From Nanobdellota archaeon (GTDB taxonomy: Archaea > Nanobdellota > Nanobdellia > CSSed11-243R1), in contig JAGGYW010000020.1 of assembly GCA_021162365.1 (NCBI GenBank), forward strand, positions 73,154 through 137,153: a stretch of 64,000 nucleotides of DNA, written 5' to 3'. Positions 1-10,631 of this stretch are shown one piece after another (positions within the stretch are counted from its first letter, which is position 1; each line of letters begins with the position of its first letter). The position numbers and the translations under genes were made by a program. The notes under the pieces were generated by a model, which saw only the letters and a list, made by a program, of their open reading frames with translations, searched no databases and was not told the origin of the DNA.

Positions 1-1719
1 TTCTTCGAGCCATTCATACGTCCAAACTTTATGTTTACTCGTATGCAGGCAGAGCCACCAACATCAGCTGAAGAAGTAGAAACATACACAATTGGTAAGG
101 AATTAAAATCAACAGTTTCAATTTTAAGACTTCCAAATCAAGTTAGACTTAGATATCATGTTATTTCTCCAGAGCTTCAGCTTGAGGAAGATGAATACAT
201 TCTCCTTGATGAAGTTAGGCAAATAATGTCGCGATACAAGCCAAAGGAGGAAGAGTTTGTAGATCCTGCCCGTATTCGTTCTGTATTCTTCAACATAGCT
301 AAGGATTTGATTGCTCAAGTTGCAAAAGATAAAGGAATTAAAGTAACTTATGACAAAATCGAAAAGCTTGCAAGAATTCTTGTCCGCCTTACAGTTGGAT
401 TTGGTATGATTGAAGTTTTACTTAGTGATCCAAAGATAGAAGACATTTACATTAACGCTCCAATTGGTAGTTTACCAATTTTTGTTAAGCATGCTGACTA
501 TGGAGAGTGTGAAACAAACATAATCCCACAGCGAAGGGAAGCAGAATCTTGGGCATCTAGATTCAGAATGATTTCCGGGAGACCATTAGATGAAGCAAAT
601 CCAGTATTAGACACCGAGCTTTTAGTCCCAGGGATTGCAAGGGCAAGAACAGCTATAATCCAAAATCCACTTAGCCCTAAAGGGTATGCATTTGCACTAA
701 GACAACATAGAGAAAGACCATGGACACTTCCTCTATTCATTCATTATAATACCATCTCTAAGGAAGGGGCAGGTCTACTTTCGTTTTTAGTTGACGGTGC
801 TCGTTCCATGCTTATTGCAGGTACACGTGGTGCTGGAAAGACATCTCTACTAAGTGCACTAATGGTAGAAATAATGCGTAAGTTCAGGGTAATAACAGTA
901 GAAGATACTCTTGAGTTACCTGTTACATACCTTAAGAATGTTGGGTATAACATCCTTTCCATGAAAGTTCGCTCTGCCATTCTTGGAGAGAAGGCAGAGC
1001 TTTCAGCAGAAGATGGAATTAGAACTTCTTTGCGTTTGGGTGATTCCGCCCTTATTGTAGGTGAGGTAAGAAGCACGGAGGCTAAGGCACTTTACGAAGC
1101 TATGAGAGTGGGAGCTCTTGCGAATGTTGTAGCAGGTACAATTCACGGCGACTCTCCATATGGTGTGTTTGACAGAGTTGTAAACGATTTAGGCGTTCCA
1201 AGAACCAGCTTTAAGGCAACAGATATAGTTGTAATTGCAGGGAAGCTAAGGACCCCAGATCAACTAAGGGAAATTAGGAGAACAACACACATAACTGAAG
1301 TTAGAAAAACTTGGGAAGATGATCCATTAAAGGAAGGGGGCTTCATGGACTTAATGAGATATGATGCTAAGAAAGATAAACTTCTTCCAACTCGTGATTT
1401 AATTGAAGGTGAAACAGAAGTTGTTAAGTCAATTGCATCTAAAGTTAGAGCATGGGTTGGAAAGTGGGATTTGGTTTGGGAAAACATTGTTCTTAGAGGT
1501 GACATAAAACAAATGCTTGTTGACTATGCTCACAAGACAGGCAGGATAACTGGAAAGAATGGAATCTTAGAGGCAGATTTTGTGGTTGAAGCAAATGATG
1601 CATTCCATAGAATTTTCAGTAAACTTGAAGAGGAGAGGGGATATCCCGATTCAAAAGATGTTAAAAAAGAATTTGAGAATTGGCTAAAATCAAGAATCCG
1701 AAAGGGAGAACGGATATGA
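1..1719 (+). CDS. Type II/IV secretion system ATPase (TadA/VirB11/ArlI-like), 5' end outside window
   Basis: Frame is open from base 1 (FFEPFIRPNFMFTRMQ...); Walker A-like GTRGAGKTS, ITVEDTLELP, RMISGRPLDEANPVLD; paralogous to 58601-60655. Confidence 0.9.
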   Translation, partial: FFEPFIRPNFMFTRMQAEPPTSAEEVETYTIGKELKSTVSILRLPNQVRLRYHVISPELQLEEDEYILLDEVRQIMSRYKPKEEEFVDPARIRSVFFNIAKDLIAQVAKDKGIKVTYDKIEKLARILVRLTVGFGMIEVLLSDPKIEDIYINAPIGSLPIFVKHADYGECETNIIPQRREAESWASRFRMISGRPLDEANPVLDTELLVPGIARARTAIIQNPLSPKGYAFALRQHRERPWTLPLFIHYNTISKEGAGLLSFLVDGARSMLIAGTRGAGKTSLLSALMVEIMRKFRVITVEDTLELPVTYLKNVGYNILSMKVRSAILGEKAELSAEDGIRTSLRLGDSALIVGEVRSTEAKALYEAMRVGALANVVAGTIHGDSPYGVFDRVVNDLGVPRTSFKATDIVVIAGKLRTPDQLREIRRTTHITEVRKTWEDDPLKEGGFMDLMRYDAKKDKLLPTRDLIEGETEVVKSIASKVRAWVGKWDLVWENIVLRGDIKQMLVDYAHKTGRITGKNGILEADFVVEANDAFHRIFSKLEEERGYPDSKDVKKEFENWLKSRIRKGERI

Positions 1720-3761
1720 AGGATGAAAAAGAAATAGCCAAAAAATTGTATAGTTCTTACAAGTATGGTGGTGGAGAGGTTTCTGATGAAGAATTGCTTA
1801 CAAGAGAATACAAAATTTTTAGAAAGAAAAAAACTACTGCAGACACTCTTTATGAACAATTAGCGCAGGCGGCAGGAAAGATAATAAAAGTAAAAGTAGA
1901 TCCTCAAAAGAAAGCAAAAATAGAAGAAATTTTTTCCAACTTTGATTATGTAATAACTGCCGAAGATGCGGTCGCTTTGTCGATAGCAGCACCAATTGCT
2001 TTGACTATATTTGGTTTGGCGTTTATACCCCTCTCAATTATGCTCACTGTTGCCATGCTTGCATTTGCTGGATTTGCATATTACTATCTTTCTAATTATC
2101 CACAACATTTAGTTGAGGTAAGAAGGGTTAAATCTTCGACAGAAATAATTCTTGCAGTTTTATACATGGTTATTTATATGAAAAACATTTCAAACCTTGA
2201 AGAAGCAGTTAGATTTGCGGCGGATAACTTAGAGGGACCACTTGCTCTTGACTTTAAAAAGATGCTTTGGGATGTTTCATCCAAAAAATATGCTTCAATT
2301 AAGGAAGCATTTGATGATTATCTTGTTCAATGGAAGAAATATAATCCTCCTTTTGTTGATTCCATCTATTTAATTGAAACTTCTCTTGTCCAAAAAAATG
2401 AAGAGAGGAGAATAAAACTCTTGGATCAGGCTCTAAAAAGAATATTAGATGGCACTTATGAGATGATGGTTCACTATGTCAATGGACTTAGGACCCCCAT
2501 TTCTGCTGTTTTCATGCTTGGTATAACTTTACCTATTATGGGATTAGTTATGTTACCAATTATTGGAGCTTTCCTTGCCAATATAATTACGCCATCATCA
2601 TTATTTGTGTTTTATGATTTGCTTTTGCCTTTAGTAGTTGTAATAATGATTTTACAGATTTTAAGCTCCCGCCCCGCAGCGTTTCCACAGATAAACTTGG
2701 AGAATCATCCTCTTGTTCCACCTAAAGGGTATTTTTACTTTTTTGGCAAGCCAGTGAGGATAATAATCCCCACAATTTTGGTTTTCATAGTGCTAAATAT
2801 TCCATTCCTGATGTATTTAATTATGCCAAGAAGTCCCGTTCCGAATGAGATGGATGTTATATTCTCTTTGTTTTTTGTCTTGGCCCTTGCTTTCTCTATT
2901 GTTACTTATGCTAAGCTAAGTACGGATATTAAAGTTAAACTTAGAAAAGAGATAAAAGGCGTGGAAAGCGATTTTGCCTATGCCGTTTTCCAGATTGCAA
3001 ATAGGTTAGAAGAGGGTGTGCCTGCAGAAATTGCCATGCTTAAAACTGCAATAGTTATGAAAAAATCACATGTTGCCAAGTTTATTGGCGTAATCGCAAA
3101 TAACATGTCTAAACTTGGTATGGATTTAAAAGCGGCAATATTTGATAAGCGTGTTGGAGCAGTTAATATGTATCCTTCATCATTAATAAGGAGTGTTATG
3201 AGAATTTTTGTAGAATCAACGAAAGAATCAGAGAAAGTTGCGGCTGCTTCTTTAACGCACATAGCACAATATCTTCAATCAGTTCATAGGATTGAAGAGA
3301 AGATAAAAGATGTTTTATCCGAAACTCTTTCCACCTTAAAGTTTCAGGCGTCTTTTATAGCCCCAATTATATCTGGTATAATTGTTGGATTAACTGCAAT
3401 GATTCTGTCCATACTTGCAGTTCTTGGCGAGAAAATATCAAGCATAGGCAGTGCATCTGCTGGTGCAGGTGTTCCTGCTTCTCTTGGTGGTGCAATGTCG
3501 TTTGGATTCTTTGAGATGTCAAATACTATTCCTCTTGCCATGTTTCAAATAATAGTAGGGATTTACCTTGTAGAAATTGTTATTATCTCTGCTGTTTTGG
3601 CAAGTAAGATAGAATTTGGTGATGATTCAATTCAAGAATTATATACTATAAAGAAACTTTTGATGTATGCAGTCATAATTTATTTCTTTGTTGCAGCAGG
3701 AGTAACAGTTGCGTTTGGAAGCATGGCAAGAACTGCGATTGCACTAGGTACGTTTGGATAA
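1716..3761 (+). CDS. TadC/GspF-like (T2SSF) integral membrane protein with two T2SSF-like modules
   Basis: 693-aa ORF (track start 1680; ATG 1716 after GGGAGAA); multiple TM segments; directly follows the ATPase. Confidence 0.85.
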   Translation: MKDEKEIAKKLYSSYKYGGGEVSDEELLTREYKIFRKKKTTADTLYEQLAQAAGKIIKVKVDPQKKAKIEEIFSNFDYVITAEDAVALSIAAPIALTIFGLAFIPLSIMLTVAMLAFAGFAYYYLSNYPQHLVEVRRVKSSTEIILAVLYMVIYMKNISNLEEAVRFAADNLEGPLALDFKKMLWDVSSKKYASIKEAFDDYLVQWKKYNPPFVDSIYLIETSLVQKNEERRIKLLDQALKRILDGTYEMMVHYVNGLRTPISAVFMLGITLPIMGLVMLPIIGAFLANIITPSSLFVFYDLLLPLVVVIMILQILSSRPAAFPQINLENHPLVPPKGYFYFFGKPVRIIIPTILVFIVLNIPFLMYLIMPRSPVPNEMDVIFSLFFVLALAFSIVTYAKLSTDIKVKLRKEIKGVESDFAYAVFQIANRLEEGVPAEIAMLKTAIVMKKSHVAKFIGVIANNMSKLGMDLKAAIFDKRVGAVNMYPSSLIRSVMRIFVESTKESEKVAAASLTHIAQYLQSVHRIEEKIKDVLSETLSTLKFQASFIAPIISGIIVGLTAMILSILAVLGEKISSIGSASAGAGVPASLGGAMSFGFFEMSNTIPLAMFQIIVGIYLVEIVIISAVLASKIEFGDDSIQELYTIKKLLMYAVIIYFFVAAGVTVAFGSMARTAIALGTFG

Positions 3762-3798
3762 GCAAAAATATTTTAACTTACACAAACTAAGATTTACT

Positions 3799-5202
3799 AT
3801 GCGTTTAGGGAGGAAAGCCATATCTGGAGTTTTGATGACATTAATTCTTAGTAGTGTAGTAGTTTCTCTCCTGTTTTTAGGTGTTTTTTATTCTTACAAA
3901 AAACTATCAGAAGATATGGGCGTAGAATTTTCTTTGAAATCTCTAACTCAAAAACCCAAGTTTGGATATCATGGTAGTATTAAATTGATTAATATATCTC
4001 AGAAGGTGGAAAACGCAACTTTGTGTGCTGAGGAATGTATAAATGAAGGTAGGGGTGGCGATGAAGATTGTGAGGCATATTGCAATGCAGAATATCCGAA
4101 TGGAAATTATTCCGTGTGGACTGTTAAATTTAAATATAATGGGTATGTCAACTCAAGAGTTCAACTTGACTTAGAAGAAGACCAGTTCGGCTTGGGTGTT
4201 GGCAAGCGGTTAGGTTCTTTTGTTTCTGATAAATTAATTCCTGGGATGACAGGATCTTTTAATGTGAAAATGAAAATTTTTTATGGATGCAAATCTAACA
4301 TTTCATTTAAGCTTTCTGCTTTAGATGACCCATATGTTAAATCGACGTTTAATTTGTCTTCTTACGATTTTTGTGTTGGTTTACCTGCTAAAGATGTTGA
4401 TGTTTATTTAACAGATATGTATACAGCTAATGATGGAACTAATTATTATATAACTGTTAATGCAGGTATTCGTGGAGAAGATGTGCCCGAACTTTGCCCA
4501 AATGCAACCATTTATTTCTTTATAGCAAACGAAACTAATCAAATCGTTTTTCCAGCTATGGATTGTGCTTCTGGAGAGGTATATTCTTACACAATCGACA
4601 CAAACAATAGCAACAACCTCCCACATTGGTTTGATGATAGTGAAAAATATAGAATTGAGTTTGATTTGAAAAATGATTTGACATTTGATATTGACTTATC
4701 AACTCCCGAAACCGCAGATGTAATATTAGATTTATCTCCTTCAAAAGTGGGGTATGAAATGAACTTGACGCCAGATGATGTTATTAATAGCTTGGCAGTG
4801 GTTGTAGCGAGAGGCATAGATGGAAATTATATTGACCAAGAAACTGTTAGCCCGTTGCTTAGAAATGTAACCATTTTAGAAACCGATTCAAACGGCTACG
4901 TTACTAAAGTGAAAGTGGAATATGTGTTGGACAGCTCCATATCTCCTGCTTTAAATGGGGGGACTGTATTTCCTTTAGATAAAACCCTTGGATTTTTCGT
5001 TTATCTCAACAAAACAGACACTCAACTTTACCCACAAAGCAATACCCTACAATATTATCCCGTTTATGAAGTGAGTTTGTCAAGCGGGGACTTTTACAGG
5101 GCATGTTATAGTGATGGTAGTGTAGTTTTAGGCACCGATTGTGATGAATGTCCTAGCATAGTTGCAGGCGGAAGGATTGGTATTTGTAAAAGAGTGGTGT
5201 GA
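3799..5202 (+). CDS. Pilin-like secreted protein (N-terminal RKAISGVLMTLIL class III-like signal)
   Basis: ATG 3799; basic residues, then RKA|ISG and a hydrophobic stretch as in archaeal prepilins. Confidence 0.65.
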   Translation: MRLGRKAISGVLMTLILSSVVVSLLFLGVFYSYKKLSEDMGVEFSLKSLTQKPKFGYHGSIKLINISQKVENATLCAEECINEGRGGDEDCEAYCNAEYPNGNYSVWTVKFKYNGYVNSRVQLDLEEDQFGLGVGKRLGSFVSDKLIPGMTGSFNVKMKIFYGCKSNISFKLSALDDPYVKSTFNLSSYDFCVGLPAKDVDVYLTDMYTANDGTNYYITVNAGIRGEDVPELCPNATIYFFIANETNQIVFPAMDCASGEVYSYTIDTNNSNNLPHWFDDSEKYRIEFDLKNDLTFDIDLSTPETADVILDLSPSKVGYEMNLTPDDVINSLAVVVARGIDGNYIDQETVSPLLRNVTILETDSNGYVTKVKVEYVLDSSISPALNGGTVFPLDKTLGFFVYLNKTDTQLYPQSNTLQYYPVYEVSLSSGDFYRACYSDGSVVLGTDCDECPSIVAGGRIGICKRVV

Positions 5203-5208
5203 TAAGAA

Positions 5209-6618
5209 ATGGTAAGCAAAACAAAAATTTTGGTTGGAATGTTGATTTTGTTAGGGGCTCTGTTAGTTTCAATTAATGCATCTTTGGCTTGGGGGTGCGC
5301 TGCTGGTTCATCTAGCCAGGGATGTAGTTATGCAAGATGTGTAGAATGTAGTGGATATGGTCCCTGTAGTGGTGGAAGTATCCATGAATCTTCAGGGCCC
5401 TTATTTATTCATTTTGGTTGTGCCGATAATGCTGATGGTGGGGGATTACAATGTGGTATATGTACAGATAAATGTTGGACGACAAAGAGTAATGACGTTT
5501 CTTGTTGTAATTCATTTTGTAAGTATAATTACCTACTATACAACGTAGTTAATACATATGATTCTTCAGGATATATTGAGTTGTACAATTATGTCAATGG
5601 CTCTGTAGGGACACCCACATCAGGTAGAGTATTTGCAGAATTTTACTGGAGCGAAGACACATCATATAATTGTTTTTGCTATGTTGACAACCCCTCAAAT
5701 GGAAACTACCTACCTAATGGAGTACCTGCATTATACTATAATGACAGTGGTACTTTAATTCCATTAGACAAAGTTGCATATGCGAAGATAAATTACAGTA
5801 TGCATTATGATGAATCTACTGGTTCTTCGGAATTTTCATCATATGAAACGTATGATAAACAGTTATTGGGAGGGATGGGATTTAACGAAGGTCTTTGCGA
5901 GTCAGGATATGTATCTGAAGATGGTTATTGCTGTAGCACAGAATGCAAAGGATATTGTACACTACCTGATGGGTCTCCTGGGATTCATTCGTGCAAAACA
6001 GGAAGCTGCGAATGCAGAGAAATTTCTGGTATATTTGGCTTTGGGAACTGGACAACAACAGTTGACTTTGGCAAGGAAGTGATACTTATTAAGATGTTCA
6101 TAGATAATTACTACGTTGACTGGTCAAGTTTTGTGGTCCCGCCTGCGCCAGGTACATCAAATGCGCCTGACAGGGCACCGGATGTAAGTTACAAAAAACT
6201 ATCAGATACAGATTGGAGTGTTCCAACAAATGCATCTGAAATTGTTTTAAGCGTACCTGGTTCGCCTTATCAAACAGACAAGCTCCAGATACGAGCTGAA
6301 TTCGAGAGGGCTACCGATGCATACGGCAATCCAACGACACCAATTTTAGAAAAGATTACAATACATACAAGACCACGATTGCACGGCGAGCAAACCGATT
6401 ATTTCCAGGGATATTGCTGGCCTGTTGAGGCAAGTGCCACATATTCAACTGAATTAATTCACTTATCTTCATCATGTACATCTAAAACCCAAATGTGTGG
6501 AGAAACACCATGTGTAATTGGGTACGGTGTTTTAAATTCTGTCGAGTATCAGGAAAATGATACCTCAAACAATCTTGTCTCAGAGGATTCAGGTAACTAT
6601 TGTTGGAAGGGATGTTGA
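5209..6618 (+). CDS. Secreted Cys-rich protein of unknown function
   Basis: N-terminal signal peptide MVSKTKILVGMLILLGALLVSINASLA; many Cys. Confidence 0.7.
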   Translation: MVSKTKILVGMLILLGALLVSINASLAWGCAAGSSSQGCSYARCVECSGYGPCSGGSIHESSGPLFIHFGCADNADGGGLQCGICTDKCWTTKSNDVSCCNSFCKYNYLLYNVVNTYDSSGYIELYNYVNGSVGTPTSGRVFAEFYWSEDTSYNCFCYVDNPSNGNYLPNGVPALYYNDSGTLIPLDKVAYAKINYSMHYDESTGSSEFSSYETYDKQLLGGMGFNEGLCESGYVSEDGYCCSTECKGYCTLPDGSPGIHSCKTGSCECREISGIFGFGNWTTTVDFGKEVILIKMFIDNYYVDWSSFVVPPAPGTSNAPDRAPDVSYKKLSDTDWSVPTNASEIVLSVPGSPYQTDKLQIRAEFERATDAYGNPTTPILEKITIHTRPRLHGEQTDYFQGYCWPVEASATYSTELIHLSSSCTSKTQMCGETPCVIGYGVLNSVEYQENDTSNNLVSEDSGNYCWKGC

Positions 6619-6809
6619 TGAATAAAAAAGGGTTCGAATCAGAGGGCATGCACTTTTCCACTCAAAATGTGGCAATGATAATTTTGTTTTTGATAGTGTT
6701 GGCCATATTAGCATGGCTTTATTGGACGAGATTAAATCAAAAAACGGCAGGTGAAACACTTTATAATTTTGCAGGCAATTTATTTGAAGCACTTACTGGT
6801 GAAGGATGA
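6600..6809 (+). CDS. Small single-TM pilin-like protein
   Basis: 69-aa ORF overlapping its neighbours; hydrophobic segment NVAMIILFLIVLAILAWLYW. Confidence 0.55.
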   Translation: MLEGMLMNKKGFESEGMHFSTQNVAMIILFLIVLAILAWLYWTRLNQKTAGETLYNFAGNLFEALTGEG

Positions 6810-7720
6810 TGTCAAAGAAAGGGATTGCACTTAATATAACTGTTGCATTCATTGCAGGTGTTGTTTTCTTAGTAATTGCTATCTTTTTAATACTTCAAGC
6901 AGGTCTCCTAGCAACTGTTAAAGAACAAACAGCAATTATGATATGTACTTTTTCTACACATTCTAGAAATATATTCCTTAACACAATATGGGCGTTTGTT
7001 AATGCTATGTTGGTAGTCATAACTATTATTTCATTAATCTCTGGGATGAATGCGGGAAAAGGCGCGCTTACATATATGCTTGATAAGGCAACCCTAAAGA
7101 CAGTTGCGAAGATAATTGCTGCAACTGGATTAAAAGCCGGGGGAATAGCCATCCTTGCATTTATCTCCTTTGATCTCATTTTTATATTTGGTGTTACGAT
7201 GGGCATCTTTCCAAAGATACCCCTCATGTGTCCAGCAATTACAGTTAATGTGGGATTAGATGATAATCCTGCTGAAGTGGATGATTTTGCAACTTCTTTA
7301 GGTTCGCATGTTGTAGATTGTTGGAATATGATGGGTGCAGGTGATGCGAACCCACTTTGGGGATTAGACCCACCGAACCCCCGTATTTGTTTTACTCTTG
7401 AGGTTCATCTAAATCAACAGACAAACATGAGGGAGATAGGCGAAGCCATCTATGAGAGATTTAACAATTCATGGCCTTTTGGTGGAAAGGAAGACATGAA
7501 TCTGTATCTTTATTGTGATAATGGGAATGACGCAGTTTATAAGGGGAACAACATAGACGGGTGGAACTGCAACATAAAAGACAATAGGGTGTTTGTTTTA
7601 TTTAGGGACAAGCACGATTATGATTTTGTTTCATATGATTCCTCCGTTTGTCATGGTCGCATAAACGTTGGCAATTTCAAAGATAAGGATAATGTTGTAA
7701 TTTGTGTGGAGCCAATCTAA
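6806..7720 (+). CDS. Membrane protein, N-terminal pilin-like signal, paralogue of the next gene
   Basis: MSKKGIALNIT...; shares VDCWNMM..PLWGLDPPNPRICF with 7722-8666. Confidence 0.7.
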   Translation: MMSKKGIALNITVAFIAGVVFLVIAIFLILQAGLLATVKEQTAIMICTFSTHSRNIFLNTIWAFVNAMLVVITIISLISGMNAGKGALTYMLDKATLKTVAKIIAATGLKAGGIAILAFISFDLIFIFGVTMGIFPKIPLMCPAITVNVGLDDNPAEVDDFATSLGSHVVDCWNMMGAGDANPLWGLDPPNPRICFTLEVHLNQQTNMREIGEAIYERFNNSWPFGGKEDMNLYLYCDNGNDAVYKGNNIDGWNCNIKDNRVFVLFRDKHDYDFVSYDSSVCHGRINVGNFKDKDNVVICVEPI

Positions 7721-7721
7721 A

Positions 7722-8666
7722 ATGGATAAAAAAGCACTTTCGCTATCAATTTTAGCAATTTTGATTTTGGCATTGATTTCTTTAGGGATAATGTTAGTGG
7801 TTATGGCTAAGGCAGGTTTACTATCTGCGCTTAGAAATATTGTTTCGATTTATGTGACTTCATTATCTTCATTAATCCGTGGAGTAATTGTTGATTTGCT
7901 ATGGGTATTCTTTGGGGCTGTGCTGCTTGTTGTGTTTATAATGTTATTCTTATTTGGCTCTTTATGCAAGGCGTTTCCAGTAGGGACTGCTATATGTACT
8001 GCTATGTATGCTGCTTTTGCTGCTTGGTTGATTATAGCACTACTCAATGTTTTTGGAGCCATACCTCTATTTGCACCGTCAACATCAGATATAACAATGG
8101 GCACCTCAACTAAACACGTAGCACCCGAAGTCTTTATGAAAGAAGTGGCTGGTAGAACGGTTGATTGCTGGAATATGTATGCAAAAGGTAGGTATGATCC
8201 CCTAACTGGTTTAACACCCCCTAATCCAAAAACTTGCTTTGTTATTAACTTTAATCTAACAGATAATGTTACTTCGGTAGATATTTTAAATTATATGATA
8301 TCACACAACTTTACTGCGGGGATGGATTATTTAACTGCCGCAGGTGGTGTTCCGATTATCTTTGGAGGGGGGCATATATCTTGGGATCCAGTTAATAAGG
8401 AGTTTGTTGAAACACCTTTTACTAAGGAATTCCATGAAGGACGATTGTATATAAAATATGGAGATGATTTCCTCTACGCCAACTGGTATAGCCCAGATTG
8501 TGATATTTATGGGAGTTGGTCTCCGCCAGACAGGACCGAATATAATACTAATGTCATCGAGGCATTATTCACACCAGGAGTATGGTTGGTAGATAATATT
8601 TTCAGGTGGTTGGGCCACAATAATGATTATATTTACTGGTGTTTTGATAAGGATGTGACGAAATGA
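7722..8666 (+). CDS. Membrane protein, paralogue of 6806-7720
   Basis: MDKKALSLSIL...; VDCWNMY..PLTGLTPPNPKTCF. Confidence 0.7.
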   Translation: MDKKALSLSILAILILALISLGIMLVVMAKAGLLSALRNIVSIYVTSLSSLIRGVIVDLLWVFFGAVLLVVFIMLFLFGSLCKAFPVGTAICTAMYAAFAAWLIIALLNVFGAIPLFAPSTSDITMGTSTKHVAPEVFMKEVAGRTVDCWNMYAKGRYDPLTGLTPPNPKTCFVINFNLTDNVTSVDILNYMISHNFTAGMDYLTAAGGVPIIFGGGHISWDPVNKEFVETPFTKEFHEGRLYIKYGDDFLYANWYSPDCDIYGSWSPPDRTEYNTNVIEALFTPGVWLVDNIFRWLGHNNDYIYWCFDKDVTK

Positions 8667-8824
8667 AAAAAGCCCTTGAAGCTCCAAGCAACCTTGTAGT
8701 TTTGATAATGTTTATAGCTGTGCTTGCGATTATTATATTGCTTGCAATTTACTTCGGGAAGAGCATCGGTGAGAATGAGGGATTTAGAAAAGTAACCGAC
8801 TTTGTGAATGTGTTTAAGTGGTAA
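8663..8824 (+). CDS. Small pilin-like single-TM protein (53 aa)
   Basis: Hand-translated: MKKALEAPSNLVVLIMFIAVLAIIILLAIYFGKSIGENEGFRKVTDFVNVFKW*; ATGA-type overlap with previous gene. Confidence 0.6.
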   Translation: MKKALEAPSNLVVLIMFIAVLAIIILLAIYFGKSIGENEGFRKVTDFVNVFKW

Positions 8825-8825
8825 T

Positions 8826-8987
8826 ATGAAAAAAGGAATTTCATCAACAATAATTGGAATTATTTTGATAGTGGTCGGATTAGCAATAATCCTATTTTTG
8901 CTTATGTATTTTGGAAAAACAAGCGAATCCCAGACAATTGGTATTATTGAGAAATTAAACATACTCAAGGGTGGGGGAAACATATGA
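8826..8987 (+). CDS. Small pilin-like single-TM protein (53 aa)
   Basis: Hand-translated: MKKGISSTIIGIILIVVGLAIILFLLMYFGKTSESQTIGIIEKLNILKGGGNI*. Confidence 0.6.
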   Translation: MKKGISSTIIGIILIVVGLAIILFLLMYFGKTSESQTIGIIEKLNILKGGGNI

Positions 8988-9139
8988 AAGCATCAATTGA
9001 ATTTTCTACAAGGCAGGTAATCATCTTAATTATCATGGTTTTAATTGCAGTATTAGTCATCACACTTGCAGTTAAATATGGAAATAATGTGAAAGATGTT
9101 TTTGGGAAGCTTTTAGCCGCTGGAGGGAGCATAGCATGA
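8984..9139 (+). CDS. Small single-TM protein (51 aa)
   Basis: Hand-translated: MKASIEFSTRQVIILIIMVLIAVLVITLAVKYGNNVKDVFGKLLAAGGSIA*; ATGA overlaps both sides. Confidence 0.55.
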   Translation: MKASIEFSTRQVIILIIMVLIAVLVITLAVKYGNNVKDVFGKLLAAGGSIA

Positions 9140-9429
9140 AATCCCAAGGTTTGCCCATGACAACAATTGCAATAATTGTTATTGCAATAATTGCTTTAGT
9201 TGTGATTATGCTTTATTTTTTTGGCGGATTTACCCAGGGGAAAGAAGGAACACACGTGCTTCTTAACATCAGCTCAAATAAAACTAAAGAATCGCAATGC
9301 TTGTCTGCTCAGTTTGGTGGATGTCCATGGAACAAACCATATTGCTGCCCGGATACAGGTGAATGTATGTCTGATTGTAGCAGTTGTCCTGCCGGGGAAG
9401 ATACAGATAATGATAAGGTGTGTGGATGA
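9136..9429 (+). CDS. Cys-rich pilin-like protein, KSQGLPM family
   Basis: MKSQGLPMTTIAIIVIAIIALVVIMLYFFGG + Cys-rich tail. Confidence 0.75.
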   Translation: MKSQGLPMTTIAIIVIAIIALVVIMLYFFGGFTQGKEGTHVLLNISSNKTKESQCLSAQFGGCPWNKPYCCPDTGECMSDCSSCPAGEDTDNDKVCG

Positions 9430-9746
9430 TGAAGTCTCAAGGTTTACCTATGCAAACAATTGTATTGATTGTAATAATTGTAGTTACTATGGCGGTTGTT
9501 ATAATGTTTTTTTACACTTCATTCAACAAAAGCAAGCAACCTACAGAGGATCAGGGTAAGTATGCGAACTGTCAAGCGATTTGCACCCAAATAAATTCTG
9601 AGTCCCCAACAACAAGCGATAGAGTAGTAAGTTTGGCAAATAACCTTAACTATTGTGATAAAAATTGCGATGATTATCTAGCATGCTATGTTGATACTGC
9701 TGGGTGTATCATCTCATGTAGCGCATCCGGAGCTTCATGCAGTTAA
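9429..9746 (+). CDS. Cys-rich pilin-like protein, KSQGLPM family
   Basis: MKSQGLPMQTIVLIVIIVV...; start overlaps previous stop. Confidence 0.75.
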   Translation: MKSQGLPMQTIVLIVIIVVTMAVVIMFFYTSFNKSKQPTEDQGKYANCQAICTQINSESPTTSDRVVSLANNLNYCDKNCDDYLACYVDTAGCIISCSASGASCS

Positions 9747-9786
9747 GTTTTTATTTAGCAAACATTTTAACTTATTGAGGTGAGGT

Positions 9787-10101
9787 ATGAAATCCCAAGG
9801 ATTGCCCATGACAACAATTGTGCTTATAATAATTGCTGTTGTAGTCCTTGCAGTTGTACTTGTGTTTTTCTTTGGAGGTTTGTCAAAACCAAAGGAAAAT
9901 ATATACTCTACTACTGATTTAGCAACATGTCAGAATTATTGTCTTGAAGCTCAGAATTTAGCTACAAATAGTTGGAAGCCGTCAAGTGGCGGTGACTGCT
10001 CGAATCCAACAACTATTCGTTTTTGCCAAAGTGGATGTAATACCAAAATGGTTTGCACCATCCATTTTGATGATGGGTCGTCCTGTAATGTTAAATGTTA
10101 A
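9787..10101 (+). CDS. Cys-rich pilin-like protein, KSQGLPM family
   Basis: MKSQGLPMTTIVLIIIAVVV...CQNYC...C-x-I-x-FDDGSSC-x-VKC. Confidence 0.75.
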   Translation: MKSQGLPMTTIVLIIIAVVVLAVVLVFFFGGLSKPKENIYSTTDLATCQNYCLEAQNLATNSWKPSSGGDCSNPTTIRFCQSGCNTKMVCTIHFDDGSSCNVKC

Positions 10102-10113
10102 TGAGGTGATAGT

Positions 10114-10596
10114 ATGAAAGCGCAAGGATTGTCAATGCACACAATTGTTGTTGTTATAATAGCAATAATAGTCCTTGCAGTTATCACAATTGCATTCTTT
10201 ACGTATTTTGGTGGGAGTAAGCAGAAGTTTGGAGTATTCTCTGAAGTTGGGGAGAACAAGACAAGCGATGTTATTAGTGCTGCAAATGCAGGAACTTGTA
10301 GTGGGACAGGTACTTCCACTGTATCTTGCTCTACCTTTTGTGGAGGTACAGAATGTAGTGGGGCGACATATACAGTCTCTAGTTGTGCTGCTGTAGGTTG
10401 TGATGAGACTTGCGAAGACCATTACGGAGATAACGCGGGTACATGTGGTGGAGCTGGCGCAGATGATAGGTGCGTTAAGAACGGGGTGTACGCAACAGCG
10501 ATATATCCAAATTGCGGCGCTATAATAGGAAAAGTTGGTGGAGGTTCAATTACAAAAAGCGATTGTGAATCCCTTGGATGTACATGGCAGTCTTAG
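10114..10596 (+). CDS. Cys-rich pilin-like protein, KAQGLSM variant
   Basis: MKAQGLSMHTIVVVIIAIIV...; very Cys/Gly-rich ectodomain. Confidence 0.75.
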   Translation: MKAQGLSMHTIVVVIIAIIVLAVITIAFFTYFGGSKQKFGVFSEVGENKTSDVISAANAGTCSGTGTSTVSCSTFCGGTECSGATYTVSSCAAVGCDETCEDHYGDNAGTCGGAGADDRCVKNGVYATAIYPNCGAIIGKVGGGSITKSDCESLGCTWQS

Positions 10597-10631
10597 AAAC
10601 CTTTTTATCTTAACGATTTCTTTCTTTCTTT

